A stretch of DNA of 35,955 bases from an uncultured Lachnospiraceae bacterium. GTDB lineage: Bacteria; Bacillota; Clostridia; Lachnospirales; Lachnospiraceae. The stretch is taken from NCBI GenBank assembly GCA_910588825.1, contig CAJURF010000033.1, positions 1 through 35,955 on the forward strand, in the 5' to 3' direction. The notes beneath the pieces are model-generated. The model searched no databases. It was not told the origin of the DNA and saw nothing but the letters and a program-made list of their open reading frames with translations. This document shows positions 24,071 through 32,127 of the stretch, one piece after another. The position numbers and the translations under genes were made by a program. The stretch's first letter is position 1. The number at the start of each line of letters is the position of its first letter.

Positions 24071-24517
24071 AATACTTTCCTCCTGAATATGGGAAGTTGG
24101 GTGCGTGAATGAATTTTCAAACACGCTCTAGAGCGAACATATTGCATTGTACTTTGAACAAGCTGCTTTAGCATGAATTTTTTCAAAAAAGCTGCAGCTT
24201 TTTGAATATATGTTGTATAGTTGAGGTACCACACTTAACCTTACGCATATAAAGAAACTACTATGATCTAGTCTACCATGGATTTTTATACTCCTCAACT
24301 ACATATCTGAATAATTTTATCAAACACCTCCTGTTCCATTATTTTCAGACAGATTCATTTTTTGTTTTATAATTAGGCAAAATGATTGAAACAGCCTGAA
24401 AGGGCATCAAAGAATAAAAATGACATTTATCACAAAAATACTGACACAGGACACTATTCTTGTAAGGTGTCAAGAGGTATACTTCGGATATACGTAAAAA
24501 TTTAGGAGGATTGGCAG
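24071..24517. other. 447-bp A/T-rich gap with palindromes and short inverted repeats, no clear gene
   Basis: It holds a perfect 12-bp palindrome CGCTCTAGAGCG (24124-24135), a near-perfect palindrome centred on GCTGCAGC (about 24182-24206), and a 9-bp inverted repeat TAGTTGAGG / CCTCAACTA (24218-24226 and 24293-24301) bounding 84 bp, the size of a very small MITE. On the minus strand AGGAGG precedes a 16-codon frame MIKLFRYVVEEYKNPW, possibly a gene remnant. The right part should contain the promoter of the ABC ATPase gene, but I see no good -35/-10 pair. Confidence 0.5.
24442..24472. promoter_or_regulatory. Candidate operator before the ABC ATPase
   Basis: TGACAC (24442-24447) and GTGTCA (24467-24472) form an inverted repeat with 19-bp spacing, 46 bp before the ABC ATPase start. 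It could be a binding site for the response regulator at 22203-22823. Weak evidence: 6-bp arms only. Confidence 0.35.
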
Positions 24518-25258
24518 ATGATTGAAATCAGAAATCTGGTAAAACGCTATGGAAGCCTGATTGCGCTGGACCATTTGAATCTCACCATACAGGAGGGGGA
24601 GGTCTTTGGCCTGCTGGGGCCCAACGGCTCAGGAAAAACCACAGCCATTAACTGTATGCTGGCTCTTTTAAAGTATGACAAAGGGGAAATCACCATCATG
24701 GGAAAACCCATGCGGCCGGACAGTTATGAGGTGAAAAGGAACATCGGTGTGGTGATGCAGAATGTGGCGGTGTTTGAGCAGATGACAGTTAGAGAGAACA
24801 TTGATTATTTCTGCGGACTTTATAAGAGAGATAAGGCGGAGAGAAAAAGGCTGGTGGAGGAGGCCATTGAGTTTGTGGAGCTGGGGAATTACACGAAGAT
24901 GAAGCCGGGGAAACTATCCGGCGGCCTGCTGAGAAGGCTGAATATTGCCTGCGGCATTGTGCACCGTCCCAGGCTGATTATATTGGATGAGCCCACAGTG
25001 GCAGTAGATCCCCAGAGCAGAAACAAGATTCTGGAAGGAATTCTGGAATTGAACCGGCAGGGCTCCACCATTATCTATACTTCTCATTATATGGAGGAAG
25101 TGGAGTACATCTGCAGCCGGATTGCCATTATCGATCATGGAAGGGTTCTGGCCTCCGGGACCAAAGAAGAATTAAAGAATATGATTAAAACAGGAGAGAC
25201 AATCACAATTGAAGCTATTGTCCTGGACCAGGTGCACCTGAGGGATCCCTTGGCATGA
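24518..25258 (+). CDS. ABC-2 exporter ATPase, C-terminally truncated by a deletion
   Basis: A 246-aa ATPase with Walker A GPNGSGKTT (about 36-44), Q-loop VVMQNVAVFEQMT, signature LSGGLLRR (variant of LSGGQ), Walker B LIILDEPTVAVD and His-switch TSHYMEE. Relatives run about 300-310 aa; here homology stops soon after ETITIEAIVLDQ (about 236) and the frame ends at DPLA. The missing C-terminus and the adjoining permease fragment show that a deletion has joined this gene to the 3' end of its permease. The nucleotide-binding domain itself is intact, but without a permease it cannot transport. AGGAGG precedes ATG 24518. Likely original function: drug, peptide or sodium export under the adjacent two-component system. 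Confidence 0.85.
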   Translation: MIEIRNLVKRYGSLIALDHLNLTIQEGEVFGLLGPNGSGKTTAINCMLALLKYDKGEITIMGKPMRPDSYEVKRNIGVVMQNVAVFEQMTVRENIDYFCGLYKRDKAERKRLVEEAIEFVELGNYTKMKPGKLSGGLLRRLNIACGIVHRPRLIILDEPTVAVDPQSRNKILEGILELNRQGSTIIYTSHYMEEVEYICSRIAIIDHGRVLASGTKEELKNMIKTGETITIEAIVLDQVHLRDPLA

Positions 25259-25500
25259 GTTTTACCTGCGGGGTGTTTGTATCCATGGACGTTTTGGGTA
25301 AAGGAGTAAAAACGTTTGCTCACTTTCTTCCTGTCTACTGGTATGAGACAGTCAATGAGATACTGTCTAAAAATGTAGAATTTACCGCTGGACAAAAAAT
25401 GGGTATTTTTCAGGGTTTGGGCATACAGATTCTTTTTGCGGCAGCTATTGTCTGTGCAGGATTGGCCATTGATAGGCGAAGAGGGGAGCAGGTGTATTAA
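25255..25500 (+). pseudogene. C-terminal remnant of an ABC-2 permease
   Basis: An 81-aa piece that matches only the end of ABC-2 permeases: LGMSFTCGVFVSMDVLGKG, then FLPVYWYETVNEIL, and a last transmembrane helix (IQILFAAAIVCAGLAI). The matching frame begins a few codons before the ATG at 25255, inside the ATPase frame, so the deletion junction lies near 25235-25250. Several hundred bp of permease and of ATPase C-terminus are gone. It overlaps the ATPase stop by 4 nt by chance of the join. It is not expected to function. Confidence 0.8.
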
Positions 25501-25527
25501 AATTATCTGAAATTTTCCCGCAGAATG

Positions 25528-25556
25528 GTGACAAAATTCTATCTATGCTTTATAAT
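25528..25556 (+). promoter_or_regulatory. Promoter for the cas operon
   Basis: GTGACA (25528-25533), 17-nt spacer, perfect TATAAT (25551-25556), 37 bp before the cas3 start. It lies just after the permease remnant and is the only promoter candidate I see before the seven cas genes. Confidence 0.75.
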
Positions 25557-25593
25557 TTATCCATATATATTTGTCAATGGAGGGAGGATTATT

Positions 25594-28017
25594 ATGAAAT
25601 TGCTTGCGCATTTGACAAACTATCACAGTGTACGAAAAGAACAGAGCTTAAAAGAGCACTGTCTGCAGACTGCTTCTTATGCAGCTGGCAGTATAGGAAG
25701 TACAGAATTATATCATACGATATATCTTGCAGGAATTCTCCATGACGCTGGAAAAGCAAAGGAAGAATTTGTCAATTATCTGGAAGATGCTTATCAGGGA
25801 AAGCCTGTTAAAAGGGGAACTGTCAATCATACTTTCGCCGGAGTGATCTGGCTGTTTGAAAAATATCACACAGAAACTTCCACACAATGGGAGCGTCTGT
25901 CCTGCGAGATCATCGGTTATGCGATAGGTGCTCATCATGGAATGTTTGACTGTACAGATTTGGATGGAAAAAACGGTTTCCTTCATCGTCTGCAAAAGGA
26001 CCGGGAAGAATTGTGTTATGAAGAAACCATATGCAATTACTTTTCAGAGGTTGTGGAGGTATCATCCCTTGAGGAACACTTTGCAAAGGCCGTAGATGAG
26101 ATCAGAGAACTCTTTGAATCATTCAAGGATATCTATGGTGCCCGCGCCGGAGGAAAAATATTTTTCCAGATCAGTATGGTAACCAGAATAGTTCTTTCAG
26201 CAGTTATCTACGGCGACCGCCGGGATACCAGCATTTTTATGAGTATGCAGAAGCCGCAGCAGAAACTGCCAGACTGGAAACGGATGAAACAATTCTTTGA
26301 GGAAAAAATATCCCGGTTTGACTCAGAGGGTCCATTAAATCAAACCCGGTGTGAAATTTCCAGCCAATGTCTAAAAAGTGCTGAAAAACCTTCTGGGATT
26401 TTCCGGTTAAATGTGCCAACCGGCGCTGGAAAGACATTATGTACACTTCGATATGCTCTTGCACATGCGGAAAAATATGGAAAAAAGAGGATTATTTTTG
26501 TTATTCCGCTTTTGAGTGTGCTGGATCAGAATGCAAAAGTCATCCGGGATTATGTGCCTGATGAAGCGGATGTGTTGGAACATCATTCGAATGTGATACG
26601 TGAGATCTCAAAAGGAGAGGAAATAGACCCTATGGAATTTCTGGCTGAAAGCTGGAATTATCCCATTGTAGTTTCAACTATGGTGCAGTTGTTAAATATT
26701 CTCTTTTCCAGCCAGACATCTGCGGCGGGGAGGATGCAGGCTTTGTGTGACAGTGTGATCGTCATTGATGAGGTACAGTCTCTGCCAAAAAAAGCCACAG
26801 TGATGTTTAACATGGCAATGAATTTCCTTCAGCAGTGCTGTCATGCGTCCATTATTTTATCATCGGCCACTCAGCCCTGTTTTGAAGAATTGCAGTGGCC
26901 GCTGCATTTTTCGCGGGAGCCGGATCTGGTACAGCTGAATCCTGAACAGCTGCAGGTGTTCAAACGGGCTGAGATTTTCAATCGAATAGATGCCTATGGA
27001 ATGGACTGGGAACAATGTACAAAATTCTGCAGGGAGCAGATGGAACAGCATGCTTCTCTGCTGGTAATCTGCAACACGAAAGCAGAGGCGAAAATACTGT
27101 ATGAGAAACTACAGGAATATGCGGAACACAAAAATTGGGATATTTTCCATCTTTCCACAGCTATGTGCCAGGCCCACAGGATGCAGAAACTCCAAAATCT
27201 GACGGAAAATCTGCGCCGGGTACAGGAATCAGTCCAGAACAGGCAGCCTGTCCGAAAACAAATCTGCATTTCCACACAACTGATAGAGGCAGGTGTGGAC
27301 CTCTCGTTTGAATGTGTCATCCGAGTACTTGCCGGTATTGATAATTTAGCTCAGGCGGCCGGAAGATGTAACCGCAGCAACGAATATGGCCGTCTGGGGA
27401 ACGTGTATTTTATTAATCTGAAAAGCGAAAATTTAAGTATGCTGCGGGAAATACAAAGTGCTCAGAACAGCACCCGTAAGGTGCTGGCAGGCTGGGATGA
27501 AACAAAAGAATCGTTGATTGGGGAACAATCGGCCCGGAATTTTTACCGCTATCTGTTTGAAGAGACGAAAAGTGAAATAAAATATCCTGTCAAAGATTGT
27601 GGAACCACCATTTATCTTACAGACCTTTTATCCAATTATAACGGCAGTGCGGAAAATAGCGAAAACAAAAGTTTTATCCTGCACCAGCCGTTTCAGACTG
27701 TTGGGAAGAAGTTTCAAGTATTTGAACAGGATACCGTAGATGTGGTGGCACCGTTTGAATTGGGAATACACCTGATTGAACAGATGGAGTCCATGGATGA
27801 AAGGCATTTAGATTGGGAAAGGTTAAAAGAAATTGTCCAGCAGGCAAAGAAATATACCGTCAGTGTCTATCAATGGCAGAAAGAAAAACTGGATCAGGCG
27901 GGAATGCTGTATTCAATTTTAGACGGCAGAATCCTGGTTCTGGATGGGCAGGCATATGACCTGGAGCTGGGGCTGACAATTTCCGATGAACAGCCTGTTG
28001 AAAATTATATTTTATAA
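25594..28017 (+). CDS. cas3: CRISPR-associated helicase/nuclease Cas3, type I-C, with HD domain
   Basis: An 807-aa effector that unwinds and degrades DNA marked by Cascade. HD nuclease at about 1-220: GILHDAGK (His50-Asp51) and AHHGMF (His114-His115). Superfamily 2 helicase: Walker A PTGAGKT (Lys280), Walker B variant DEVQ (392-395), SSATQP motif III, STQLIEAGVDL and QAAGRCNRS motifs V and VI. A C-terminal accessory domain completes it. ATG 25594 has GGAGGGAGG upstream; 23 codons of open frame before it lack a ribosome site. First gene of the cas operon, 27 bp before cas5c. All catalytic residues are present, so interference should be possible. Confidence 0.96.
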   Translation: MKLLAHLTNYHSVRKEQSLKEHCLQTASYAAGSIGSTELYHTIYLAGILHDAGKAKEEFVNYLEDAYQGKPVKRGTVNHTFAGVIWLFEKYHTETSTQWERLSCEIIGYAIGAHHGMFDCTDLDGKNGFLHRLQKDREELCYEETICNYFSEVVEVSSLEEHFAKAVDEIRELFESFKDIYGARAGGKIFFQISMVTRIVLSAVIYGDRRDTSIFMSMQKPQQKLPDWKRMKQFFEEKISRFDSEGPLNQTRCEISSQCLKSAEKPSGIFRLNVPTGAGKTLCTLRYALAHAEKYGKKRIIFVIPLLSVLDQNAKVIRDYVPDEADVLEHHSNVIREISKGEEIDPMEFLAESWNYPIVVSTMVQLLNILFSSQTSAAGRMQALCDSVIVIDEVQSLPKKATVMFNMAMNFLQQCCHASIILSSATQPCFEELQWPLHFSREPDLVQLNPEQLQVFKRAEIFNRIDAYGMDWEQCTKFCREQMEQHASLLVICNTKAEAKILYEKLQEYAEHKNWDIFHLSTAMCQAHRMQKLQNLTENLRRVQESVQNRQPVRKQICISTQLIEAGVDLSFECVIRVLAGIDNLAQAAGRCNRSNEYGRLGNVYFINLKSENLSMLREIQSAQNSTRKVLAGWDETKESLIGEQSARNFYRYLFEETKSEIKYPVKDCGTTIYLTDLLSNYNGSAENSENKSFILHQPFQTVGKKFQVFEQDTVDVVAPFELGIHLIEQMESMDERHLDWERLKEIVQQAKKYTVSVYQWQKEKLDQAGMLYSILDGRILVLDGQAYDLELGLTISDEQPVENYIL

Positions 28018-28044
28018 TGGCAGAAAATACAGGAAGGACAGACA

Positions 28045-28770
28045 ATGGAATATAGAAATTCAGTGGAATTCCAGGTGACTGGCGAATATGGAATGTTTGC
28101 GGACCCGGTGACCCGCGTGGGAGGGGAAAAGTTTACATATCAGATTCCAACTTATGAGGCACTGAAAGGGATACTCCACAGCGTCTACTGGAAACCTACA
28201 TTAATTTGGATTATTGATAAAGTGCGGATTATGAATCCTATCCAGACAGAGACAAAAGGTATACGGCCGATCAAATATTATAATGACAAAAATGATTTGT
28301 CCTACTATACGTATTTGAAAGCATGCTGCTACCAGGTTCAGGCCCATTTTGTCTGGAATGAAAACCGGCCTGAACTGGAGAAGGACCGCAGTGAACATAA
28401 ACACCATAACATTGCGAAGCGGATGATTGCCCGGGGCGGGAGAAGAGATATTTTCCTGGGGACAAGAGAATGCCAGGGTTACGTACAGCCTTGTGTTTTC
28501 GGGGAAGGAGAGGGATTTTACGATGGTATTGAGGAACTTAGTTTTGGAATGATGTATCATGGGATTACATATGCCGACGAGGCCTACTCCAAGGAAACAA
28601 AAGGGAAAATGAGTGTGCGCCTGTGGGAGGCGGTCATGAGAAAAGGAGTGATTACATTTCTTCCGCCATGGGAATGCATTCACCGGCCAATCAGGGAAAT
28701 GAACATAAAAAAATTCGACGAGGCGTCTGGCAATTTCTCGTCTGCCCATAAGGAGGGGATGATATTATAG
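28045..28770 (+). CDS. cas5c: Cas5c (Cas5d), crRNA-processing endoribonuclease of type I-C
   Basis: A 241-aa RAMP protein. In type I-C, which has no Cas6, Cas5c cuts the repeat RNA at the 3' base of its hairpin and stays on the 5' handle in Cascade. The N-terminal VEFQVTGEYGMFADP matches the family; the PTYEALKGIL tyrosine and EHKHHN (Lys119-His120) match the Tyr/Lys/His active site known from Bacillus halodurans Cas5d. GGAAGG precedes ATG 28045. The repeat in this window has the stem expected for this enzyme. cas8c starts on the base after its stop. Confidence 0.95.
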   Translation: MEYRNSVEFQVTGEYGMFADPVTRVGGEKFTYQIPTYEALKGILHSVYWKPTLIWIIDKVRIMNPIQTETKGIRPIKYYNDKNDLSYYTYLKACCYQVQAHFVWNENRPELEKDRSEHKHHNIAKRMIARGGRRDIFLGTRECQGYVQPCVFGEGEGFYDGIEELSFGMMYHGITYADEAYSKETKGKMSVRLWEAVMRKGVITFLPPWECIHRPIREMNIKKFDEASGNFSSAHKEGMIL

Positions 28771-30639
28771 ATGTCATGGATGAGTCAGCTTTTTAAAACT
28801 TACGATAACAACATAGAACGGGAACAGCAGGATGGCATCAGTCTCACACCCATTGCACATATGAACGCCAATGCCCAGATTGAAATCACACTGAACCAAA
28901 ACGGGGAATTTCAATCTGCGGCAAAACTGGATAAAACAAAGGCAGTCACATTGATTCCTGTAAATGAGGCGTCTGCCAGCCGTTCCAGCAAAATTGCGCC
29001 CCATCCGCTATCTGACACGCTTTCTTATATTGCCGGGGATTTCTCCAGTTATTGTGAAAATGAAAAACAGAAGAAAAGTGCGGAAGAAAAATATGAGGCT
29101 TACTGCAAGAACTTGGAAAAATGGAGAAACTCTGAATTTTCCCATCCTAAAGTTCAGGCAGTGTATCAATACTTGACCCAGAAAACTGTGATTTCTGACT
29201 TAATAAAAGCAGGATGGATTGGAATAGAAGAAGGCACATTTGATGCCAAAAAGATCAACGGACAGCCCTATGAAAAAGTAATGGTCCGCTTTCGTGTCCA
29301 TGGAGGCGGGTCAGGTGATGACCGTACATGGAAAGATTCCTCTTTGATACGGGCTTATATCAAATATTACTCCCAGGAGCAGCAGGGCCAGAAAGATATC
29401 TGTTATTTTACAGGAAGGGAGGCCGTAACTTCGGCAACCCACCCGAAAGGAATCTTAGCAGCTAATTACGGAGCAAAGCTCATATCGGCCAATGACAGTC
29501 AGGGATATACATACCGGGGGAGATTTCTGGAGCCTGGACAGGCGTATGCACTCAGCTATGAGGCTTCCCAGAAGATACACGGCGCATTGACATGGCTGGC
29601 AAAAAAACAGGGGGTATCCATAGGCGGTCAGGATAAACGGACATTCATCTGTTGGAATCCCGGCGGAAAGAAAACACCGGATATATTTGGCGATTTTGGC
29701 CTGGGCTCAGATGACGATATCCAGGACACAGAGATTTTATATCGGAAGAAACTGTGGAAAACGTTTCAGGGGTATCAAAATCAATTTGACGAGACAGACT
29801 CAGTGATTGTGATTGCTCTGGATGCCGCTACCACAGGGCGTCTTTCTGTGACTTACTACCACGAATTGGCGGCATCTGATTTTTTGAATCGGATCATTGA
29901 ATGGGGAAATACCTGCAGCTGGCTGTTTCTGAAACTAAATTCTCAAAAGAAGCCGTATCACACCATTGAGACGCCGACATTTTCCAGAATTGTCGAGTGT
30001 GCGTATGGACGGCAGAAAGGAAATTTTCTGGAAGCAGATGACAAAGTGCTGAAGGAGCAGACCCAGCGTCTGGTAAAATGTATGCTGGAAAAGCAGCAGA
30101 TTCCCTTAGATCTTATCAGGGCGTTGACACACCGCGCCTCCACACCCATGGCTTATTCTGGCTGGAACAGAGAACGGATATTATCTACCGCTTGCGCGTT
30201 GATCCGTAAGTATCACGATAACAAAGGGAAAGGAAGGCAGGAGGATATGAAATTAAACACAGACAATCAGGACAGGAGTTATCTGTTCGGCAGACTGCTG
30301 GCTGTATATGAAAGTGCGGAAAGACTTACTTATGACAAAGGTGAACAGCGTGAACCCAACGCGGTCCGTCTGCAGGCAGCCTATGTAAACCATCCCATGC
30401 AGACATTACAGACACTGCAGGAATTGATGAATCCATATTTCCAGAAATTATATCCAGGGCTGCGTGAAAAATACAGGGATTTGATCGGTGAAATCATTGC
30501 TTCTTTTAGAGAGGAGGATGAGCCGCTGCTGAATCAGGGATTACAGGAAACTTATCTTTTAGGGTACTATCTGCAGCGTGCCGAGCTGCGCAAAAAAAAG
30601 GAGGATAAAGAAAATGGAAGTTCTGCAAAACAAAATTGA
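28771..30639 (+). CDS. cas8c: Cas8c (Csd1), large subunit of type I-C Cascade
   Basis: A 622-aa protein; it recognises the PAM and stabilises target binding. Family features are the N-terminal SWMSQLFKTYDNN, FTGREAVTSATHPKGILAANYGAKLISAND region (core HPKGILAANYGAKLIS), and LALDAATTGR-like segment IALDAATTGRLSVTYYHEL. Length is in the usual 560-650 range. It starts directly after cas5c and overlaps cas7c by 26 nt. The last 130 residues form the separately translated small subunit region (see 30247-30639). Confidence 0.94.
   Translation: MSWMSQLFKTYDNNIEREQQDGISLTPIAHMNANAQIEITLNQNGEFQSAAKLDKTKAVTLIPVNEASASRSSKIAPHPLSDTLSYIAGDFSSYCENEKQKKSAEEKYEAYCKNLEKWRNSEFSHPKVQAVYQYLTQKTVISDLIKAGWIGIEEGTFDAKKINGQPYEKVMVRFRVHGGGSGDDRTWKDSSLIRAYIKYYSQEQQGQKDICYFTGREAVTSATHPKGILAANYGAKLISANDSQGYTYRGRFLEPGQAYALSYEASQKIHGALTWLAKKQGVSIGGQDKRTFICWNPGGKKTPDIFGDFGLGSDDDIQDTEILYRKKLWKTFQGYQNQFDETDSVIVIALDAATTGRLSVTYYHELAASDFLNRIIEWGNTCSWLFLKLNSQKKPYHTIETPTFSRIVECAYGRQKGNFLEADDKVLKEQTQRLVKCMLEKQQIPLDLIRALTHRASTPMAYSGWNRERILSTACALIRKYHDNKGKGRQEDMKLNTDNQDRSYLFGRLLAVYESAERLTYDKGEQREPNAVRLQAAYVNHPMQTLQTLQELMNPYFQKLYPGLREKYRDLIGEIIASFREEDEPLLNQGLQETYLLGYYLQRAELRKKKEDKENGSSAKQN
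30247..30639 (+). CDS. cas11c: Cas11c, small Cascade subunit from an internal start in cas8c
   Basis: An in-frame ATG at codon 493 of cas8c is preceded by AGGAAGG (30231-30237, 9 nt away) and by AGGAGG (30239-30244), giving a 130-aa helical protein beginning MKLNTDNQDRSYLFGRLL. It is established for type I-C systems that the small subunit Cas11c is made by internal translation of cas8c; size, position and ribosome site match here. Not proven for this organism. Confidence 0.75.
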   Translation: MKLNTDNQDRSYLFGRLLAVYESAERLTYDKGEQREPNAVRLQAAYVNHPMQTLQTLQELMNPYFQKLYPGLREKYRDLIGEIIASFREEDEPLLNQGLQETYLLGYYLQRAELRKKKEDKENGSSAKQN

Positions 30640-31465
30640 TTTTACGGTACTAATCCGCGTTGAAAATGCAAATCCAAACGGAGATCCGCTGAATGGAAAC
30701 CGTCCAAGGACAACATACACCGGCCAGGGAGAAATCTCTGATGTATGTATTAAAAGGAAAATACGCAACCGCCTGCAGGATATGGGAGAGTCAATCTTTG
30801 TACAGTCCTCGGACCGTAAAACGGATGATTATTCCTCATTGAGCGAGAGAGCTTCCGGAAATATCAAAGATTATAAAAACAGCGAAGAGTATGCAAAAAA
30901 GGCCTGTGAACAATGGATGGATGTGCGTGCGTTTGGCCAGGTCTTTGCCTTTAAACCTGGAAAAGACAAAAAGGAAGGGGTTTCTGTAGGGGTCAGAGGG
31001 CCTGTATCCATACATCAGGCAGTCAGCTGTTCTCCTGTGGATATCAACAGTATGCAGATTACCAAAAGCGTGAACAGTGAAACTTCTGATAAAAAAGGCT
31101 CAGACACCATGGGAACAAAGCATTTTGTGGAATTCGGGCTGTACAGGGTGAAAGGTTCTATTAATGTCCAGCTGGCAGAAAAGACAGGATTTTCTGAAAA
31201 CGATGCCCGACAGCTGCAGGAAGCACTCCGTACACTTTTTATCAATGACGCGTCATCTGCAAGACCAGACGGAAGCATGGAAGTGGTATCCGTATACTGG
31301 TGGAGGCATGATAATAAAATCGGACAGTATTCTGCCGCAAAAGTTCATGATTCCCTGAAAATTTGTTTAAAAGAAGGGGTTTCGATCCCTGCTTGTGTAG
31401 ATGACTATGAAATAAAACTGGAACCGCTGCCAGGGCTTGAACCAGTGATTATTAATGGAATTTGA
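30614..31465 (+). CDS. cas7c: Cas7c (Csd2), crRNA backbone subunit
   Basis: A 283-aa RAMP protein that polymerises along the crRNA spacer to form the Cascade backbone. The N-terminal VLIRVENANPNGDPLNGNRPR matches the Cas7/Csd2 family (core NANPNGDPLNGNRPR), followed by the SDVCIKRKIRNRL and VRAFGQVFA segments. ATG 30614 is fixed by AAAGGAGG at 30597-30604, 9 nt upstream and inside the end of cas8c. Its 3' end overlaps cas4 by 11 nt. About seven copies per complex are expected from known I-C structures. Confidence 0.95.
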   Translation: MEVLQNKIDFTVLIRVENANPNGDPLNGNRPRTTYTGQGEISDVCIKRKIRNRLQDMGESIFVQSSDRKTDDYSSLSERASGNIKDYKNSEEYAKKACEQWMDVRAFGQVFAFKPGKDKKEGVSVGVRGPVSIHQAVSCSPVDINSMQITKSVNSETSDKKGSDTMGTKHFVEFGLYRVKGSINVQLAEKTGFSENDARQLQEALRTLFINDASSARPDGSMEVVSVYWWRHDNKIGQYSAAKVHDSLKICLKEGVSIPACVDDYEIKLEPLPGLEPVIINGI

Positions 31466-32126
31466 TACTATGTATTTAGAAGAAGATTATTTAATGCTTT
31501 CAGGACTGCAGCATTTTGTTTTTTGTCGTAGACAATGGGCATTAATACATATTGAACAGCAGTGGAGTGAGAATGAAAGAACCATAGATGGGCAGTTATT
31601 TCACGCTACAGCCCATAACAAAGAAAAAATTGAGAAAAGAGGGAATCTTCTGATTACAAGAGGGATTCATATCAAATCTTCACAGCTGGGCATGTCCGGA
31701 ATCTGTGACGTGGTAGAATTTCATAAGTCAGAAAATGGCATTTCCCTTTCATCTTACGAGGGATTATGGGAACCTTATCCTGTGGAGTATAAAAAAGGAG
31801 CACCCAAAGAACACGATGCAGATGAACTGCAGTTATGTGGACAGGCCATCTGTCTGGAAGAAATGCTGTTATGCCGCATACCATGCGGAAGTCTGTTTTA
31901 CGGAGAAAACCGCAGGAGAAAGAAAGTCGAATTTACAGAACAGCTTAGAGAAAAGGTTTATGACATGGCGGCAGAAATGCACGATTTATGGAAGAAAGGA
32001 TATACCCCGAAGGTAAAAACTAAAAAGGGATGCAGCGCTTGTTCTCTGAAAGAAATCTGTGTTCCCAAACTAAGTAAGGCAAAACCAGTGGAAACTTATA
32101 TAGATTATACTTTATCGGGGAGATAA
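31455..32126 (+). CDS. cas4: Cas4, RecB-family nuclease for spacer acquisition
   Basis: A 223-aa PD-(D/E)XK exonuclease with a 4Fe-4S cluster that trims pre-spacers and checks the PAM with Cas1-Cas2. The first cluster cysteine is in FVFCRRQWALIHIEQQW, and three more are in GCSACSLKEICVP. Nuclease core: GICDVVEF (Asp) and PVEYKKG (Glu-x-Lys). The ATG at 31455 overlaps cas7c; an ATG at 31470 (MYLEEDYLMLSG) gives the more typical N-terminus and is a good alternative. One base separates its stop from the cas1 start. Confidence 0.94.
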   Translation: MEFDTMYLEEDYLMLSGLQHFVFCRRQWALIHIEQQWSENERTIDGQLFHATAHNKEKIEKRGNLLITRGIHIKSSQLGMSGICDVVEFHKSENGISLSSYEGLWEPYPVEYKKGAPKEHDADELQLCGQAICLEEMLLCRIPCGSLFYGENRRRKKVEFTEQLREKVYDMAAEMHDLWKKGYTPKVKTKKGCSACSLKEICVPKLSKAKPVETYIDYTLSGR

Positions 32127-32127
32127 T

